Shown one piece after another: positions 10,315-23,411 of a stretch of 60,000 nucleotides of DNA; within the stretch, counting starts at the first letter, position 1; each line of letters opens with the position of its first letter. A program made the translations under genes and the position numbers. The notes under the pieces were generated by a model. That model had not been told where the DNA came from. It made no database searches and saw only the letters and a list, made by a program, of their open reading frames with translations. Source of the stretch: Takakia lepidozioides (Eukaryota; Streptophyta; Takakiopsida; Takakiales; Takakiaceae); the NCBI GenBank assembly GCA_030704615.1, contig CM060733.1, positions 73,658,001 to 73,718,000 on the forward strand, written 5' to 3'.

Positions 10315-13300
10315 TTAATCTTGAAAATCATCAGTATCGTCGTCCTGTCCTTGACTGTGCTGCTCCGCCTCCACCCCGTCATTGCCTTTCTCATCTCCAG
10401 CGGACTGCTCGTTGGCCAGGCTTTCGAAAATCCCATCTTCCCCTTGCGGAACCGACCATCTCACCTCCGTTGGGTCGTCGTCATCCCTGTCTGCATCGTT
10501 CTCATCCGCTGAATCACATATGAACTTTCGCACCCGTCTACCTGTCTCAGCTACTGCTAACTCTTTCCTTATCCTTCTGTCCTCCCTAGCCCTCTCCAAA
10601 ATCTGCTCTACTTTACTGGGATTCTCACATCGTCTAATCGCTGTATTTGCGAGTTTAGCCGCATAACTAGGAAGGGAGTAGTCCTTCACCGGGCTCATCA
10701 TGAAATCGGCCCTCGCAAAGAACGGGACATTCTTCCTGGCAGGAAGTGTAGGCCCTACATGTTTTGACCCGGATCCTGGAATCCTGCACATAACAATCAC
10801 CAACGAGACCAATGAGAACCACAGTCCGGAAATGCGTTTGACAAAAAATCACCCAGAAGGCTTTGCAAACTTACAATGTTTGCACTCACTCGTATTCCAG
10901 GTTCTCCTCGGCATCAATGTCCACTGTCTCTTCCTCCGACTCTGACGAATCCGATGAGTCTTTGGCTTCGATGGGAGCCTTCACATTCCGTTGCAGCCCT
11001 TCCAGATGGGATCCCTAGATGGATGTGTCCTCCTCGTAGGCAAAGAGGTGCCGGTCCAAAAACCGCCTAACCCACATTGAGGCACCTGTTACAATGCCAT
11101 CCACACATTATGACATGGCCCTTCAGATGTTGCGAATTAAAGCATAACGAGAATTTGCAGAACAACATAGAACAAGATTCTGCATACCTGTCCCACAGAT
11201 GAGGTCGAGCATTGTGCCCTCCACGTCAGTGCATGTCTCCATAATTGCCTGAATGAAGGCAGGGCTCTGAGTCCGTGAATACCGCAGGGGTTCAGTTGAA
11301 GTGAGGCTATGAGGGAGAAGTTCCGTGGGAACGTTGTTGAACAGGACGTCGTAATCGATGGGGTTGCAGTTCGGGTCAACCAACAATCCCTCCTTCCGGA
11401 AAGCAAAGGTGGAGTTCTCCTTCACAAAGCAGTATGCATCAAACTGCTTCGTCTGCATACACAGCGGGGAACGATTAGAAATCGAATGCGGCACCGCATT
11501 TCAAAACTCCTAAGAAAATGAAAGGACAAGTGTCAATGTCGTAATTACCTTCTTCCCTTCCGACCGAAGACCCAATGTGTTGATGCACGTCCACTTCTTC
11601 TTCAGAATTGGGACGGCGCTCTTGCAGGTCCACTTCGCAATTCCTGTCTGCGTGTTTTTGCCTCTGCTCGCCAAGACAACCACACAGCCTCTGTCGTCCA
11701 ACACCATGCGGGCGAGCCCGAATCTTTTCTTCCAAAAGTCCTCGGAGTACTTGTTCCAAGATGGCAAAGCTTGCAGTCCTTCCACAGGCTCTCCGTCCGG
11801 AATATCCAAGATGATCATATCGCAAGACCACTCGGTGGCATTTCCGCCCCTCCTACAATCATTGTCTGCACACACCCTCTCAAAGAACGAGACCATCTTC
11901 AGAAACCCAGGGGTGTCGGAAGGCTCTTCGGCAGCCGCCTTCTTCAGTGCTCTGCCCTTCAGACCCTCCATGGTCTTCATGTATGCCAACTTGGCTGCCT
12001 GTCCATCCAAAGCCGCCAAGAAACTCTCATTTACACACTGGACTACTGTATCGGGATCCACTTTCGGCCTCTTCATTTCCACCAGCTCGAAAGGGTGCCC
12101 CCCCCGAGGGGTTGAAGAGTGTCTTCTTTGCCGAGCTAGTTCTCGTCCCTCTCGTGACAACGGTGGGCACAGGGGATTTCGGCTGCGTTTCGGGGGGTGT
12201 GCTGGTTGCAAAGTCTCCATCGGAGTCCTCTTCGTCACCATCTTCCTGCTCTATCTGTTTCTGCTTCTTCATTTTCTTGGGTGTCACAACTGCTGCTCCT
12301 TGCTGGCGAGTCCTCTTCTTCGACCCCTTCTGTTGAGCCTGCACAGCTGCATCCACCGTCTTCTGTGCCATCTCAGCTGTCTTTCTGGATTGTTCCAGAG
12401 CAGCAGCTTCCTTTGCCGACTCTGGCCCAGCAGGGACACGTCTTTCCTTTCTCTTCTCTTCTGCTTTCGCGTGCAGATCTTTCTTAGACTCGTCAACAAT
12501 TCCGCCAGACGTGTCCAGGTACCACGGGCATCCAACGAGATGCGCGACATGCCAATGTTTCTGCATCTCGGGTGTGTAGACACAACTTGGGCCCGCCATG
12601 GTCCAAGCCATGAAGAACGGGGGCTCTTGAGCCAGGGCCCCTGTCTGAAGAAGCACGTATTTCATATACCTGCAGGGCAGTCAGCATGCGTGAGCAAAAG
12701 TTGTACTCACAGAGTGCAACCGAAAACATAAAATGTGAATGCGGTGCCGCATTTCCCAGGCAAACCTCATAACCAGGCTTTGCATACAAGGGCAGCTGGG
12801 CTTCACCTGTAAACAATTCGCATTGCAGCTTTTCTCGCTCCCTCCTGATGTGTAAACTCCACGCTCCTTCTTGCTGTCTGCAGCTCCCTGGCGAAGAGGT
12901 TGTCCTTGTACGCACATCTGAAACGTGTCACGTAGTCTTCCAATGTCTGTGTTCCATCCCATTTGACGTACAAGCCGAACGAATTTGTATGCATTACGAC
13001 TTGCTCCTTCGCATTTGTCATTACCTGCGATTCCCACATGCATTGTCACGTAGCAGTTCAGGGAATTCATTTCAGAAAGCAAATCGGGGGAAGTACCTTG
13101 AATTACCTGGAACCACCAAGTCATGCGGTTGAGCCATACATCCACTGCAGGGTCAGAAAGTTCAAGTGGAAAAGACCACATTGTCCTTATACTCTCCGAT
13201 GCATTCTAGATCAACAGCCACCGTGTTTGCCATTTCCGATCCAATGTGAGGAGCAGGAAGAAGAGTGGCTATTGCTAGGAAGGAACTTCAGTGCATTGAA

Positions 13301-13379
13301 ACCTCACCTTCTCTTTCGCCTCAACACATGCCGTTGAGAGGTGATGCAGTTTCTCCAACTGCATGGACGGCTGCATGGC
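10315..13379 (-). pseudogene. PM gene, copy B (exons 3-9, decayed)
   Basis: Seven exons on the minus strand by comparison with copies A and C: 3 (remnant) 13379-13308, 4 13226-13107, 5 13024-12807, 6 12669-11549, 7 11453-11188, 8 11085-10890, 9 10783-10315. The product would carry a Lys-rich segment, a class-beta methyltransferase-like core split over exons 6-8 and an acidic tail. Exon 6 has CDMIILDIPDGEP, the position of the DPPY catalytic motif; exons 7-8 have LDLICGTGAS, the SAM-binding motif. Decay is clear: the exon 4 acceptor AG has become AA, exon 4 has TAG for Trp, a C-run indel near 12105 shifts exon 6, and about 11 bp with a stop interrupts exon 8. The 5' part is lost at 13379. Confidence 0.75.
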
Positions 13380-13757
13380 GTAAGGGAGCTGCCAAGACAA
13401 AACAGTTGATTAAGCTACGGAGGAAAAGGAAAGCACAAGATCAACTACGAAGAAAAGTAGCAATTCAGGCATGGGAGCTGCTGCTAGGTCTTGTCTCTTG
13501 GGATGCGATGTTTGGGGCATATCGATGGATCAAATGTTTGAGGATTGGGGGTTGGAATTTGAGACAATGACTTAGGATGACTCATGCTCACATAAGATTA
13601 TGCCAAAACTAGAGCAGGTTGCTGTTATGATCTTCAGATTATTGGTTTGAGGGAAACATCGTGGCACTTAGAGCACAAATAGACTTATACCAGTACACTC
13701 ACGGCAACGAATAGGTGTTGATTATTGTAGAGTGAAGAGCTTAGCATCATGATGTTC
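13380..13757. other. Unassigned stretch
   Basis: Between the PM breakpoint and an LTR start. A basic open stretch (KRKAQDQLRRKVAIQAWELL, about 13422-13480) could be a coding remnant, but I recognise nothing in it. Confidence 0.4.
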
Positions 13758-14707
13758 TGTTAGAGGGCTATTTGGGACTTAGACACTTTTATGGATTTTG
13801 TGGGGTACCCTTAATTTTTGACAGACTTATGGATGGTAGACTTGGACTAGCACAGGCCTTGGGGGTGGTAGACAGGCTTACACAGTCAGTCACAGCATTA
13901 CACAGTTAGACACACTTGACACAGCTTGTCACAGTCTGACACAACCTATCACAGTCTATCACAGCCTGACACAGCCCAACACAGTCAACCACAGCCCGAC
14001 ACAGATTCACACATCCGGTCACAGCTCGGCACAGTCACAGCCCGACACAGCTTGGCACAGCCCGTCACAACATATATAGGGAACGGTTATCATTGGCAGG
14101 GAACGACACCTGCAGAGGGAACGTGCTTACTTCTTGGGTGACAGTTAGTTAGTTAGGCGGTTAGAATAGCTTGCAGATAAATTAGGCAGAGCAGCAACAT
14201 GGAGGACACTTCTGGGGGAGAGCATTTTCTTGGCCATGAATAGAGGATATCAGGCGGAGAGCACAAACAGGAGCAAGGATAGAGAACACAGTGAAGGAGA
14301 AAAGACGATCTGTAGATGCTTGATACATGCAAAGCTGTAGGGTGATATTGTAGAGCAAATTAGAGACACCATGGCTTCGGTCTGTTACTTGATGAACCTA
14401 CCTTCCGCAATGTTGTGTTGTATTGATCATGTTGTATTGGAGTTCCATGTGTTTGACCTATCTGCAACATTTAATCTGGAACCTGGTGGATTGCCGAAGC
14501 AATCTGATACTTAAATATAAACAATAAGATAACTTGCTGACATGAAGGCAAGAAGGAATACAAACAAGAAGCACTTCCATGATATACTGGTTGTAGGTCA
14601 TGACTGATTGTTCTGAGCGGGCTGAGTGTTTAGAGATATCCAACTCTTCTATCTTGGAGTTTCCACCTCGGATAGCGAAGGGATGGGTGAGTAAAAGCCG
14701 CTCGACA
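13758..14707 (+). repeat. LTR of the 13-kb gypsy family, truncated copy
   Basis: Starts TGTTAGAGG and ends CGACA, matching the LTRs at 35088 and 47165. It contains a CACAGC/CACAGT minisatellite at about 13880-14070. It is followed by the same primer-binding-like sequence TTTGGCAACCATACTGGGGA. Confidence 0.85.
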
Positions 14708-15559
14708 TTTGGCAACCATACTGGGGATCTGGGTCAAGAACAACCAGATGTGACAGGCATCTGGTGGGATCATGGTGGTTGGAGAATCAAAGAATTTGAT
14801 ATGAATCAAATTCCCTGTGGAACTGAGAAAGAAAGATTGTCCAAACAATTCTTTCAGAGGTTCTTGGAATTGCCAGACGGTTGCAAAGAAAACATTCTTA
14901 AGAGAGTGCATGATGCAGATCCAGAGTGGGTTCTGGAGAAAGGAGTGATAAAGATTTATCAATTGGCCTGTAGAGGGAAAGCAAGTTGGTTACCAACACT
15001 GGTTTATGTGATAGCGTTGTTATCCATTAAACGAGTGGAGTTTGAAGGCTAGGAGGAACGGAAAGTGAATGTTTACACTCATATGCATGAAAAATTGGTA
15101 CTTGTAAATAATTGGATTCCTAAGGATATCATGTAGATCAAACTTACACCAAGAATAGCTTTCCAGACGTGCTTGCCATATGGTTATATGGTAACGGAGA
15201 CTTCTAGTATAGCCAAGGGTGCATTAAAGCTTGAGAGAAATCCAGGCATATACGAGAGACACTACAGAAGAGAGTTTTGGTTATTGCCTCATTAAAGATA
15301 TGAAAGACATGGGACATGAGTGATGAAAGAGAAGCTAGACTTCACAGATATTCAACAAAAAGATAAAGTTATTTGAAAGCTAATTATCCATATCTTTGGG
15401 AGAGAGGAATAGACATAGGGGAATCATCTGGACCTCTCACACCATTAAGATCAGAGAGTACATCACCCATACCGGAAGAGGCAGAGTTGGATGCCACTCC
15501 TTCTTATTTTTTACAAGAAATATTAAGGGATTTGATAGAGGAAGAAGATCAACCACGAG
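14708..15559 (+). pseudogene. 5' internal part of the 13-kb gypsy family, interrupted
   Basis: Matches 35965-36800 of the full-length element. The leader protein frame 14600-15052 begins inside the LTR, runs through the primer-binding site and reads DVTGIWWDHGGW and FFQRFLELPDGCKENILKRV. A TAG ends it at 15050 where the other copy has Trp (EGWEE). The element is cut at 15560 by a TIR end; the missing 3' part is not in the window. Confidence 0.75.
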
Positions 15560-15817
15560 GGGAGGTTAGCTATTTCATGAGCATGAGCGGCATGAGCGGA
15601 GTAGCAAGACAATCGGTTTTCATGAGCAGAAGTACAAATTTTGAAAATAAAAAACATTATAAAACATTAATTTAATGGAATGTGTAAGAAAAAACAAATA
15701 TATTATTCGGCACCTTGAAGGGGAAATTGTAGTTTTGAGAGTTGTGCTCATGATATTTCGTCTTCCGCTCATGCCAATTCCCAGCGACATGTGCAAAAAT
15801 GGCGCCGAATTTCGCGG
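15560..15817. repeat. Terminal region of element B family (left end)
   Basis: Begins GGAGGTTAGCTATTTCATGA with CATGAGC/GCATGAGCGG repeats, then AT-rich sequence and one GGCGCC half-site (AAAATGGCGCCGAATTTCGC). It is the reverse complement of 52900-53138. MULE-B coding sequence follows directly. Confidence 0.8.
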
Positions 15818-18800
15818 TAAATGTAATACAGATGCTTGCACGGATAATACTTTGAACCCTTCTTTGCTTCCATCAACGAGAAGTCCGTACAATTGCAAGT
15901 CGGCTCCACTCCAATCGTAATTGTGTATACATCGTCGCGTACAGCCGAGCTGGCCATTGCCATCCGATAAACACGCCCAAGGCCGGGTGGAGGTACGTCC
16001 ACGGAGCTCTGAATAGTGCAAGCCATCCCAAGAGCATTGGCAATCCGAGTCTCATTCAACTTGTTGGGAGGGTGTCGTCTCTTCACTCTTCCGAATTGCA
16101 TTGTGGGATGTGTAGAATTGTCTAATCCGTCTCTACTGGACTAAGCAGTCTGCAATGACTGGGTCTGAGGAATTGGAAATGCGTGGGCCGGGACGTCTGT
16201 GCGTTGCACCATTCAAAATCCTGCTGCAGATAGAGCATCCGCCTCATTCTGAGAGAGGCTGCAACCCGATGCAACAGGCCAGACGCCCGGAGGCTCCGGC
16301 ATTCCCTGAATCCCGTATTTGGGCTTGCCAAATACACAGGTCATTATGTCGTGCCTACAGAACCAAAACGTCTGCGTTGTGGCGTAAGCAAATGTGGGAG
16401 TCAAAAATCTGCCGCTGAAACAAGGTGCAGGTACAGCACCGTGTGGGTTCCTCCGAATCATCTCACCACAGCGTGCTCTCGTATCCACCCGAATGGCGCA
16501 GCACTTCCCTCGAAATGCCGGCAATGTCCTTGCAATTCTCCACTGTGACTCCGACACTCTTGTCTCCACAATGGGTATGTTGTACTGCGTTACTACAGAT
16601 GGCTCGTTATGTTCCTCGGGCACGTGCCCTGTGCTCAAAGGAGATGGCGATCTTGAACGTGCAGGACTTGCGGTGCTCGACAAGACCTCCTCGGGCAACA
16701 TCACGGGACCACGAGGGAGCGTGCGAATATTCTTGTCAGCTCACCATGAATCATCTTCCCCGCCAGGTGCCTCGTCAAGTCTTCGTCTCACTGGACGGGT
16801 ATGAACATCTCCTTCCAAATGTTGGCCTCTTCGAAGCAATGGCGTGTCTCGAAGGCCCTCTCGCAAGGCCGCCGCCCACTTCCGAGGATTCTTCGATCTG
16901 GAGGCAGTCCGCATCAGCATTTCCTGCCTGTCCGGCCCCAAGCCCCACTGTTTCCCTTTCAAGAACTCGTTGTACCTGCATTGCTGCATAATTGACCTCA
17001 CAATGTCCTCCGTTGTGGCAGTGAGGATGTCCACCAGATGCGCCGCAGAGGAGGCACGCCAGGAAGAATGCATTGATTTGGCCATGTTTGTCGTGGGCAT
17101 GTCGGTGTCGGAGTCGAGACACATTTCTTGCACAAGCACATGTTGAGGTTACAAGCAAGTTACAAATAATGCCAAGAATAATATTCAACGAGACGCGAAT
17201 TCGTGCAACTCACCTCCCGCATATAGTCGCCGAACTGGAGGAAACGATAATGCCACCATGCCAGCCAACTGACCATTGCTCCCTCGTCTGATTTCCTTAC
17301 AGCACCTGACGATGTCCACCAAGCCCGTATACATGCAAACTGTGTCTCTGCATCATCCAAGGTGGGAGCGCGCTTCCACGCAAGACACATGGAACGGTGC
17401 TCCTCTCTGAAATCTGGCGCCACGAGCCTGGTTGTGTACTGCGAAAGGCTCTGCAGAAAATGGAACCCACAAGATCTCTCCTTGCCTTCCATGGGAACAT
17501 TGGGGTCTTGCCCATACACCCTTCGGATGGCAGCCCAATTTGCTTGTGCGTTGTCCGCCATGAAACCACGGAAATTGGGAGGGGGCAATCCCGCCTTGGC
17601 CATCTATTCGTTTATTCCCTGCCAAAGAAGCATCTCCGATTGTGTGTCCTCTCCTTTCATCTCACAAATAGCAATTGTCATTAGCATCCTGCAGTGGGTG
17701 TCGTAGACATGTGCACCCATTGTCACCCACTGGTGATTCGTAATTCGCTTGATATGGTCGAACATGACCCAACTGTTTGACAAGTCCCCACTCGTCATCC
17801 TGTCGACCAGTTCGACGCCGCTGCCAGGTCCACACGTGGACATTTTTGAATACGAAACAACGATCTGCCTCAGTCCCTTGTCCTGGAAACCTACTTCCAT
17901 GAATGTAGTCATATCCACATCGTCGCTTCACCTCCAGAATGGAGTGCATATCCGAGCCACGCCCAATTTTCTGTTTGCATGAGACAATGTGGTTTCGGAC
18001 ATTCGGTGACTCCAGCAATGCCTCCATTTCCTTCTCATCGAGAGGAACTCTATCGGAGCCGTCTTCCGACATAATTCTGGCCAATGCCATCTTATGGGCG
18101 GCTTGGAGCTGTATCTATTTGGGTTTGGCACCCGGTCTCAACTTAACCTCCTCCTGAACGAGCTGCTCTGCCTCGTGGGCAGCCTCCCGCGAGTTCCCCC
18201 TCGCCAATTTGTGACAATGGGAACCAACGTGTATGCAAGCTCGGGTGAGGTCAGGGAAACGGTGCAACACATAGAACTGCTTGGCATTACAACAGACATG
18301 CAGTGTGGTGGTTCTTTGCAATGCGCACACTTAAATGTGGAGTTCGGAACCTTCTCCTGAGCTCGAAATGGTTGATGAGCTGTGCCTGTCCAATCGGTCT
18401 CGTTCCTGTGACCTCTGGATTTAAAATGGAAGCAAGTTGGGGAGAAACACCGCAACGCGCCCGCACAAACAACGTAGCGCACCCTTACACCATCGAGCAT
18501 CTTCATGCTGGTGGTTTTGGTGACGCACCAAGGATGACCATCATGTTTTCTATCCATATCTGTCAACATTCCGGACGCCCTCGAGTAGTCCGTCCGAGGA
18601 GGGAACTCAAAGAAGATATTACCGTCGACGTCTGCGGGAAGGCATGTAACCGATTTAATTGCAAACTTGCTGTAGTCCAGCCCGGCCAGCTCTGAGCGGT
18701 GTCCCTCCATGTGAAGCCCTCGCAGAATTTCAAGAATAGATCGAACTGCGGTGCTCGTGCTGGGAATATGACTCCCTCGTCCACTGACGTCCATTGAGGA

Positions 18801-19135
18801 CTTGCCTGATCTCCAGGACAACCTCGGAACTTCCATGACCTTGTCTGAGTCGGACAGGTTGTGAACAATCCGGTTCTCGCTCGTCTTCATGGATGGGTTC
18901 GGCTCTGGATTTACTTCGTTGCGGACTTCTCTCTTTGAGGTAGCCACTCTCTGATTCGCGGATTGTTTCGTGGAAGGTGCCAGGATAGAAGGTGCATTTG
19001 GCGGGCAAATGAAGTCCCCAACAACCATGTATATGACGCTATCTGATGGTGGAACTCGCCATTCCCTGCCATCGCCGAAGTCATCGTGGAGCACAACAAT
19101 ACTCTCGACAACAACGTCGTTTGAGTCCTTTCTTC
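15818..19135 (-). pseudogene. MULE-B transposase, nearly full length but broken
   Basis: Second transposase family, clearly paralogous to MULE-A. From the minus-strand 5' side: a truncated N-terminus at 19135 (the intact start is seen at 51472), a Cys/His-rich segment with CAHCKEPPHC, GSRFPGQG and STCGPGSGVE, catalytic Asp in HVYD (about 17700) and MADNAQANW (about 17560), CxxH in CGFHFLQSL, an intron near 17200-17120, a Ser/Arg/Pro-rich linker, and a C-terminal SWIM finger CNCTDF...YPCKHLYYIY (about 15895-15830). SWIM is CxCxnCxH and is usual in MULE transposases. TAG at 17606 stands where MULE-A has CAG, and frameshifts occur near 18300, 17950 and in the tail. The extreme C-terminus is cut at 15817. 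Confidence 0.85.
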
Positions 19136-20482
19136 CCGGGGGGTGCACTCTTTATAAACTGTGCGTATCACGTGCGTTCGTCGCCTAATAAAAAAACCCC
19201 CTGTATACGGGTCCTTGGATAATTTATACCCCCTCTGTACATACTTTTTGAAGATTATAAAATCCCCTCCTGTAAATATACAAAAATTTACAATTTTTGG
19301 AAAGTACCCCCTTCTGTATGTATATTCTCATTTTTCATCATTAAAAATAACCCTCCAATATGTATATGTATGTTTTTATATTATATCGAATTTATTCATT
19401 TAAAACATAATAAAAGCTAACACATTAATTAAAAAATTTATTTGCCTTTGATAAAGTTGTCAAAGACTTTTCGGTCATTTGCATCAAGAACATACGTGTT
19501 TGACTTGACATTGTACTTTAAACATGCTAACGCGATAATGGAATCCAAATCAACCATCATGTTATCCGTCAAATCGTACGTATAGACCCCTCCTCGAATT
19601 TTTTGGTATCATGCTAACCCAATCTCCATATGAGAAGGACACTCCAATAAATCAACAGAATCCCTACATTCTACAAACCGCTTATTGATTTTCTTCCGCA
19701 TTCTTTGAACCCTGCCCAAATACCAAGTGCCTTTGGTTGCTCCTCTGCAGGTTTTCCCTGGTCTACCTTTCCTGTTTGTAGTTTGGATCGCAGTCTCCCC
19801 ATCAACAAAAAATACAGCACAATCCGAACCCAATCCCAAGCTCGTGGCTTATCAAATCGCCTTACTGCAACAACATTGCTTGCGACCGCTCATGATGCCG
19901 CTTTTGGCATCACCTTGAGCAAAAGCTCACCTTGAACCTTTTTTGACTAGGAAGATAACCTTGAACTAACCATGCGCCCCAATCACTACAATTGGGTCCG
20001 CCTTGGAATGTTGGCCTGAGGTATGGGAACATGCCAAAGCCGCACTACGACTTCATCCCGAGGCTACACGATTATAGTACGTGAACGGAAGCACGTAGCT
20101 TCCGCGTTAGCCCGCACTACAAGGCAACCCCCTCGGTAGCGCAGTTATAGTACGCGCACGCGCCAGGTGCGCACTAACACGTGAACTCCCAAGGAAGGCG
20201 CAAGTTTCCTTGCCCCTTGGATGGGAGTCACCCGATTTCGGCACTACGCAAACACACGATTAATCCAATTTCTCCCACTTCTGTAAGCTAGCATGCATTC
20301 TACACACTAGCCAACCATACCATGCATCACCATTCCAAACAAAATAGGATGCACAACATTTGGAAACCATTTCATTTATAACAAAATTTGTACAATACAA
20401 GTTTTTGCAATCGGATTCCTGAGCTAGCTAAGCCGGGCTAAGCATGCATTTCCTCGCCCACGATCCAAGGTTGATGTCCCCA
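19136..20482. other. AT-rich non-coding stretch
   Basis: 19190-19560 is AT-rich with CCCCCT runs. A 76-codon minus-strand frame (19839-19609) with a basic segment is not recognised. 20040-20240 has partly repeated sequence around CGCACTAC and ATTATAGTACG. Because 20482 is the end of a gypsy pol on the minus strand, part of this could be its 3' LTR, but I cannot find the partner LTR. Confidence 0.4.
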
Positions 20483-22660
20483 TCAACGTTTCTTCTGCTT
20501 TTGAGGTTGCCCTTCGAAAGTTGCAACCGCCTCGGATGCGTTTCCCATTTCTGAGGCACGCACCCAAGATGCCTCCACATGATGATAGCCCTTCCATTTC
20601 ACAAGATATTCCGTTTCTCGATTCTTGAACCTCCTCGACTTAAGCACTGCCTCGACCTCGTACTCAGGTTCATTTTCATGATCCAACGACACAGGTGGCG
20701 GACGCAACACTTGATGCCGATTCGGACGCGCTTCATCTTTGAAGTAAGGCTTCAAAAGAGAGACGTGGAATACCGGGTGCACCTTGCTGTTTGCCAGCAG
20801 CTCCAATTCGTACACGTCCTCATTCATATCCTTCCGGATGCGAAAGGGTCCCGCATATGGAGGTACGAACTTCGGACTCACATCCGGAGGTAGTCGGAAA
20901 TTCTTATGTTCAACCAGACCTCCATGCCTGCCTCAAACTTAACTTCCCTCCGCTTCCGATTCGCCTGCCGTTCATACCGTTTCCTAGCTTTGGCAATGTT
21001 GTACTTTGCGAGCTTCAACAAACGCTCGCGTTCTTCCAGTATCGCCGCTGCTGCCAGTTCCTCAACGTCCTGGGCGGCCCAACTTGTCGGCACCAGAGGT
21101 GCCCTTCCATAGACCAATATGAAAGGGGAAACTCCCGTTGCGGAGTGTTTTGTGTTATTATAACAGAACTTTGCCGCGTCCAAGTGCTCCACCCAGTCTG
21201 ATTGGTCTGCCGACACGTAATTCCGCAAGATCTGCTTCACCACGGAATTCACTCTTTCCGTTTGGCCGTCTGTCGTAGGTCGGAAGGCGGTGCTCATCTT
21301 GAGCCTTGTCCCCATCTTCTTCCAAAGTGCCCTCCAAAATTTACTCGTAAACTTTGGGTCGCGGTCCGAGACAATATCCTTCAGGAGTCCATGATGCTTG
21401 AAGACGTGGGCAAAGTAAAGTCGCCCCGTTTCCTGCGCCGTTGCCGTCTCCTTGGTGGGGATGGAATGGCCCATCTTATTGAACCTATCCACCATCACCA
21501 TGATCGCATCGAATCATTTTGACAGCGGCATAGCAGTCATGAAATCCATCGAGACACTTTCCCAAGACCCCTCTAGAATCGGCAAGGGTTGTAACAACCC
21601 CGCTTGCTTTTTGTACTCGCTCCGGTTTTGTTGGCATGTGGTGCATGTCTTGACATACTCCTCGGCCTCCTCCCTCAGTTTGGGCCAGAAATATTCTTTC
21701 TTCAAGAGTGCTGCGGTGCGCTTGGCTCCGCCGTGGCCCGCAAGCGGGCCATCATGACATTCTCTCAAGAGACTATCTCTGATCCCTCCCTTCAACACAT
21801 AGAGACGCTTTTGCTTATAACAGAGCAGTCCATTTTGCAAGTGGAACTGCAATTTAACCCCCATCCTCAAGTCCCGCATCACGGACTTCGTCATCTCATC
21901 CTTCCGGTAAGCCTTCCGGATCTTCCTTTGGAGTGTCGTCTCGCCCCTGTACACCAACATGAGCTGCTGCTTTCTACTTAAAGCATCGGCCACCACATTG
22001 TCCCGTCCCGGTTTGTACTGGATATCCACGTCAAACACCGCCAAAGTATCTTGCCACCTAAGTTGTTTTGGGGACAACTTAGGCTGCGTGGCAAAATACT
22101 TCACCGTGACATTGTCCGTGAACACCTTCACCGGGTTGGAACCAACATAGTGGCGCCAAAGCTCAAGGCAATGCACCACCGCCTTCATTTCCTTCTCATG
22201 CGTAGGCCATCGTCGCTCCACTTCATTCAGTTTCTTACTTTCGTAAGCCACTGGACGTCCATCCTGCATGAGTACGCCCCCTATTGCAAAGTCCGACGCA
22301 TCCGTATGAATCTCAAATGGACGGTCGAACTCCGGGATTTTTGAGGACTGGAGCTTCCGCCATCCGCTGCTTCAACTCGGCAAAAGCTTGGCCACAAAAG
22401 GTGTTCCATACCCAGACTTTGGATTTACACAGAAGGTCTGACAGCGGCCCCGCGATCTTGGCAAAATTTCTCACATACTTCCGGTAATAGGAGGCGAGTC
22501 CTAGGAAGGATCGCACTCCCGGGACCGAAGTCGGAGGCTCCCAGTCCAAGATCGCCCTCACCTTTCTGTCATCCATTTTGATCCCATCCTGTGTAATCAC
22601 ATGCCCCAGGAACTCCACCTTTGTGACCCCGAATTCGCACTTTGAAGTTGAATCCATCAA
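20483..22660 (-). pseudogene. Chromovirus-type gypsy pol fragment (RT end, RNase H, integrase, chromodomain)
   Basis: Reads on the minus strand. RT connection (VEFLGHVITQDG, FLGLASYYRKYVRNFAKI), then RNase H (RRWPTHEKEMKAVVHCLE, FTDN), then the integrase zinc domain (HDGPLAGHGG ... CTTCQQNR) and catalytic core (FRPTTDGQTERVNSVVKQ, Glu conserved). A C-terminal chromodomain (EYEVEAVLKSRRFKNRETEY, LVKWKGYHHVEASWV) ends at 20483. The frame is broken by TGA near 21512 between MPLSK and FDAIMVMVDRF and by frameshifts near 20880 and 22290. A chromodomain after integrase is the mark of chromoviruses, which use it to target chromatin. Confidence 0.85.
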
Positions 22661-23411
22661 CCATTTGAGTGGCTGGTGATCCGTGACAAGAGTGAAGAGA
22701 TTGTCGTATAGATAACACCTGAAGTGTGTCATGGCCAACACTGCAGCTAAGCACTCCCCCTCATATGAGCTACTTTGCAGCGTTGTTCGAGCGGCTAGCA
22801 TAAGCCACTACGAACTCTTTTCCCTCATCATCCACCTGTGTGAACACCGCTCCAAGCCCCAGCATGCTCCAATCCGTATGCAGCTGAAAGGGGCGCACCC
22901 TGATAGGTCGTCTCAGGATAGGCGCCGAGGTCAACCTCGCCTTGAGCTCTTGAAAAGCTCATTCTTGCTCATTCTTGCTCATCTTCCCACTGCCACTCCT
23001 GGTCCACCTTGGTCAGCTTGGTTAGAGCCTTTGCAATAGCACTAAATCCCTTGACAGACCGTCTATAATAGTTCGCCAACCCCATGAAATCTCGAACTCA
23101 GCTCACATCCATGGGGCGTGGAATCTGTGCAATGGCCTCTACCTTAGTCTATTGTACCCCCAATCCTCCAGGATATATCACGTGGCCCAGATACTCAATC
23201 TGGTTGTGGAAGAACTTACACTTCCCCGGATGAAATTTCAATTCGTGTGCCCTCAAGCGCTCAAACACCACCCGAAGGTGTCTCTCGTGCTCCTCCACCG
23301 TAGCACTAAAGATGATGATGTCATCTATGTAGCACCGAGCAAAGTCCACCCCTGCTAGAATCCTGTCCATGACTCTCTGGAACTCTGCAGGAGCGTTCTT
23401 AAGCCCGAGCC
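22661..23411 (-). pseudogene. Second gypsy pol fragment: RNase H and RT palm
   Basis: Minus strand. RT palm with CYIDDIIIFSATVEEHERHL (catalytic YIDD, about 23310) and FHPGKCKFF, then RNase H with SSYEGECLAAVLAMTHFR and LVTDHQPLKWLMDS. At about 22660 it runs straight into the RT connection of the chromovirus fragment, so RNase H here precedes a second thumb/RNase H set. That order cannot belong to one element. Confidence 0.75.

Larger units (their letters stand above)
8588..11221. repeat. Right arm of the large inverted duplication
   Basis: Reverse complement of 4070-7014. Unlike the left arm, PM homology continues past the arm end into upstream exons, to 13379. So the left arm is the shortened copy and the breakpoint lies inside PM exon 7. 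Confidence 0.9.

Noticed and set aside
11577-12731. 384-codon plus-strand frame opposite PM exon 6
   Set aside because: It is the antisense shadow of the PM exon, seen again at 25341-26467. The spliced minus-strand reading with methyltransferase motifs explains the conservation.
19609-19839. Basic 76-codon frame as a ribosomal or viral protein
   Set aside because: Too short and without a distinctive motif.
15560-23411. A complete TIR element starting at 15560 with its other end in this window
   Set aside because: No matching right end with a duplication of ACCACGAGG was found downstream, so the element is incomplete or rearranged.
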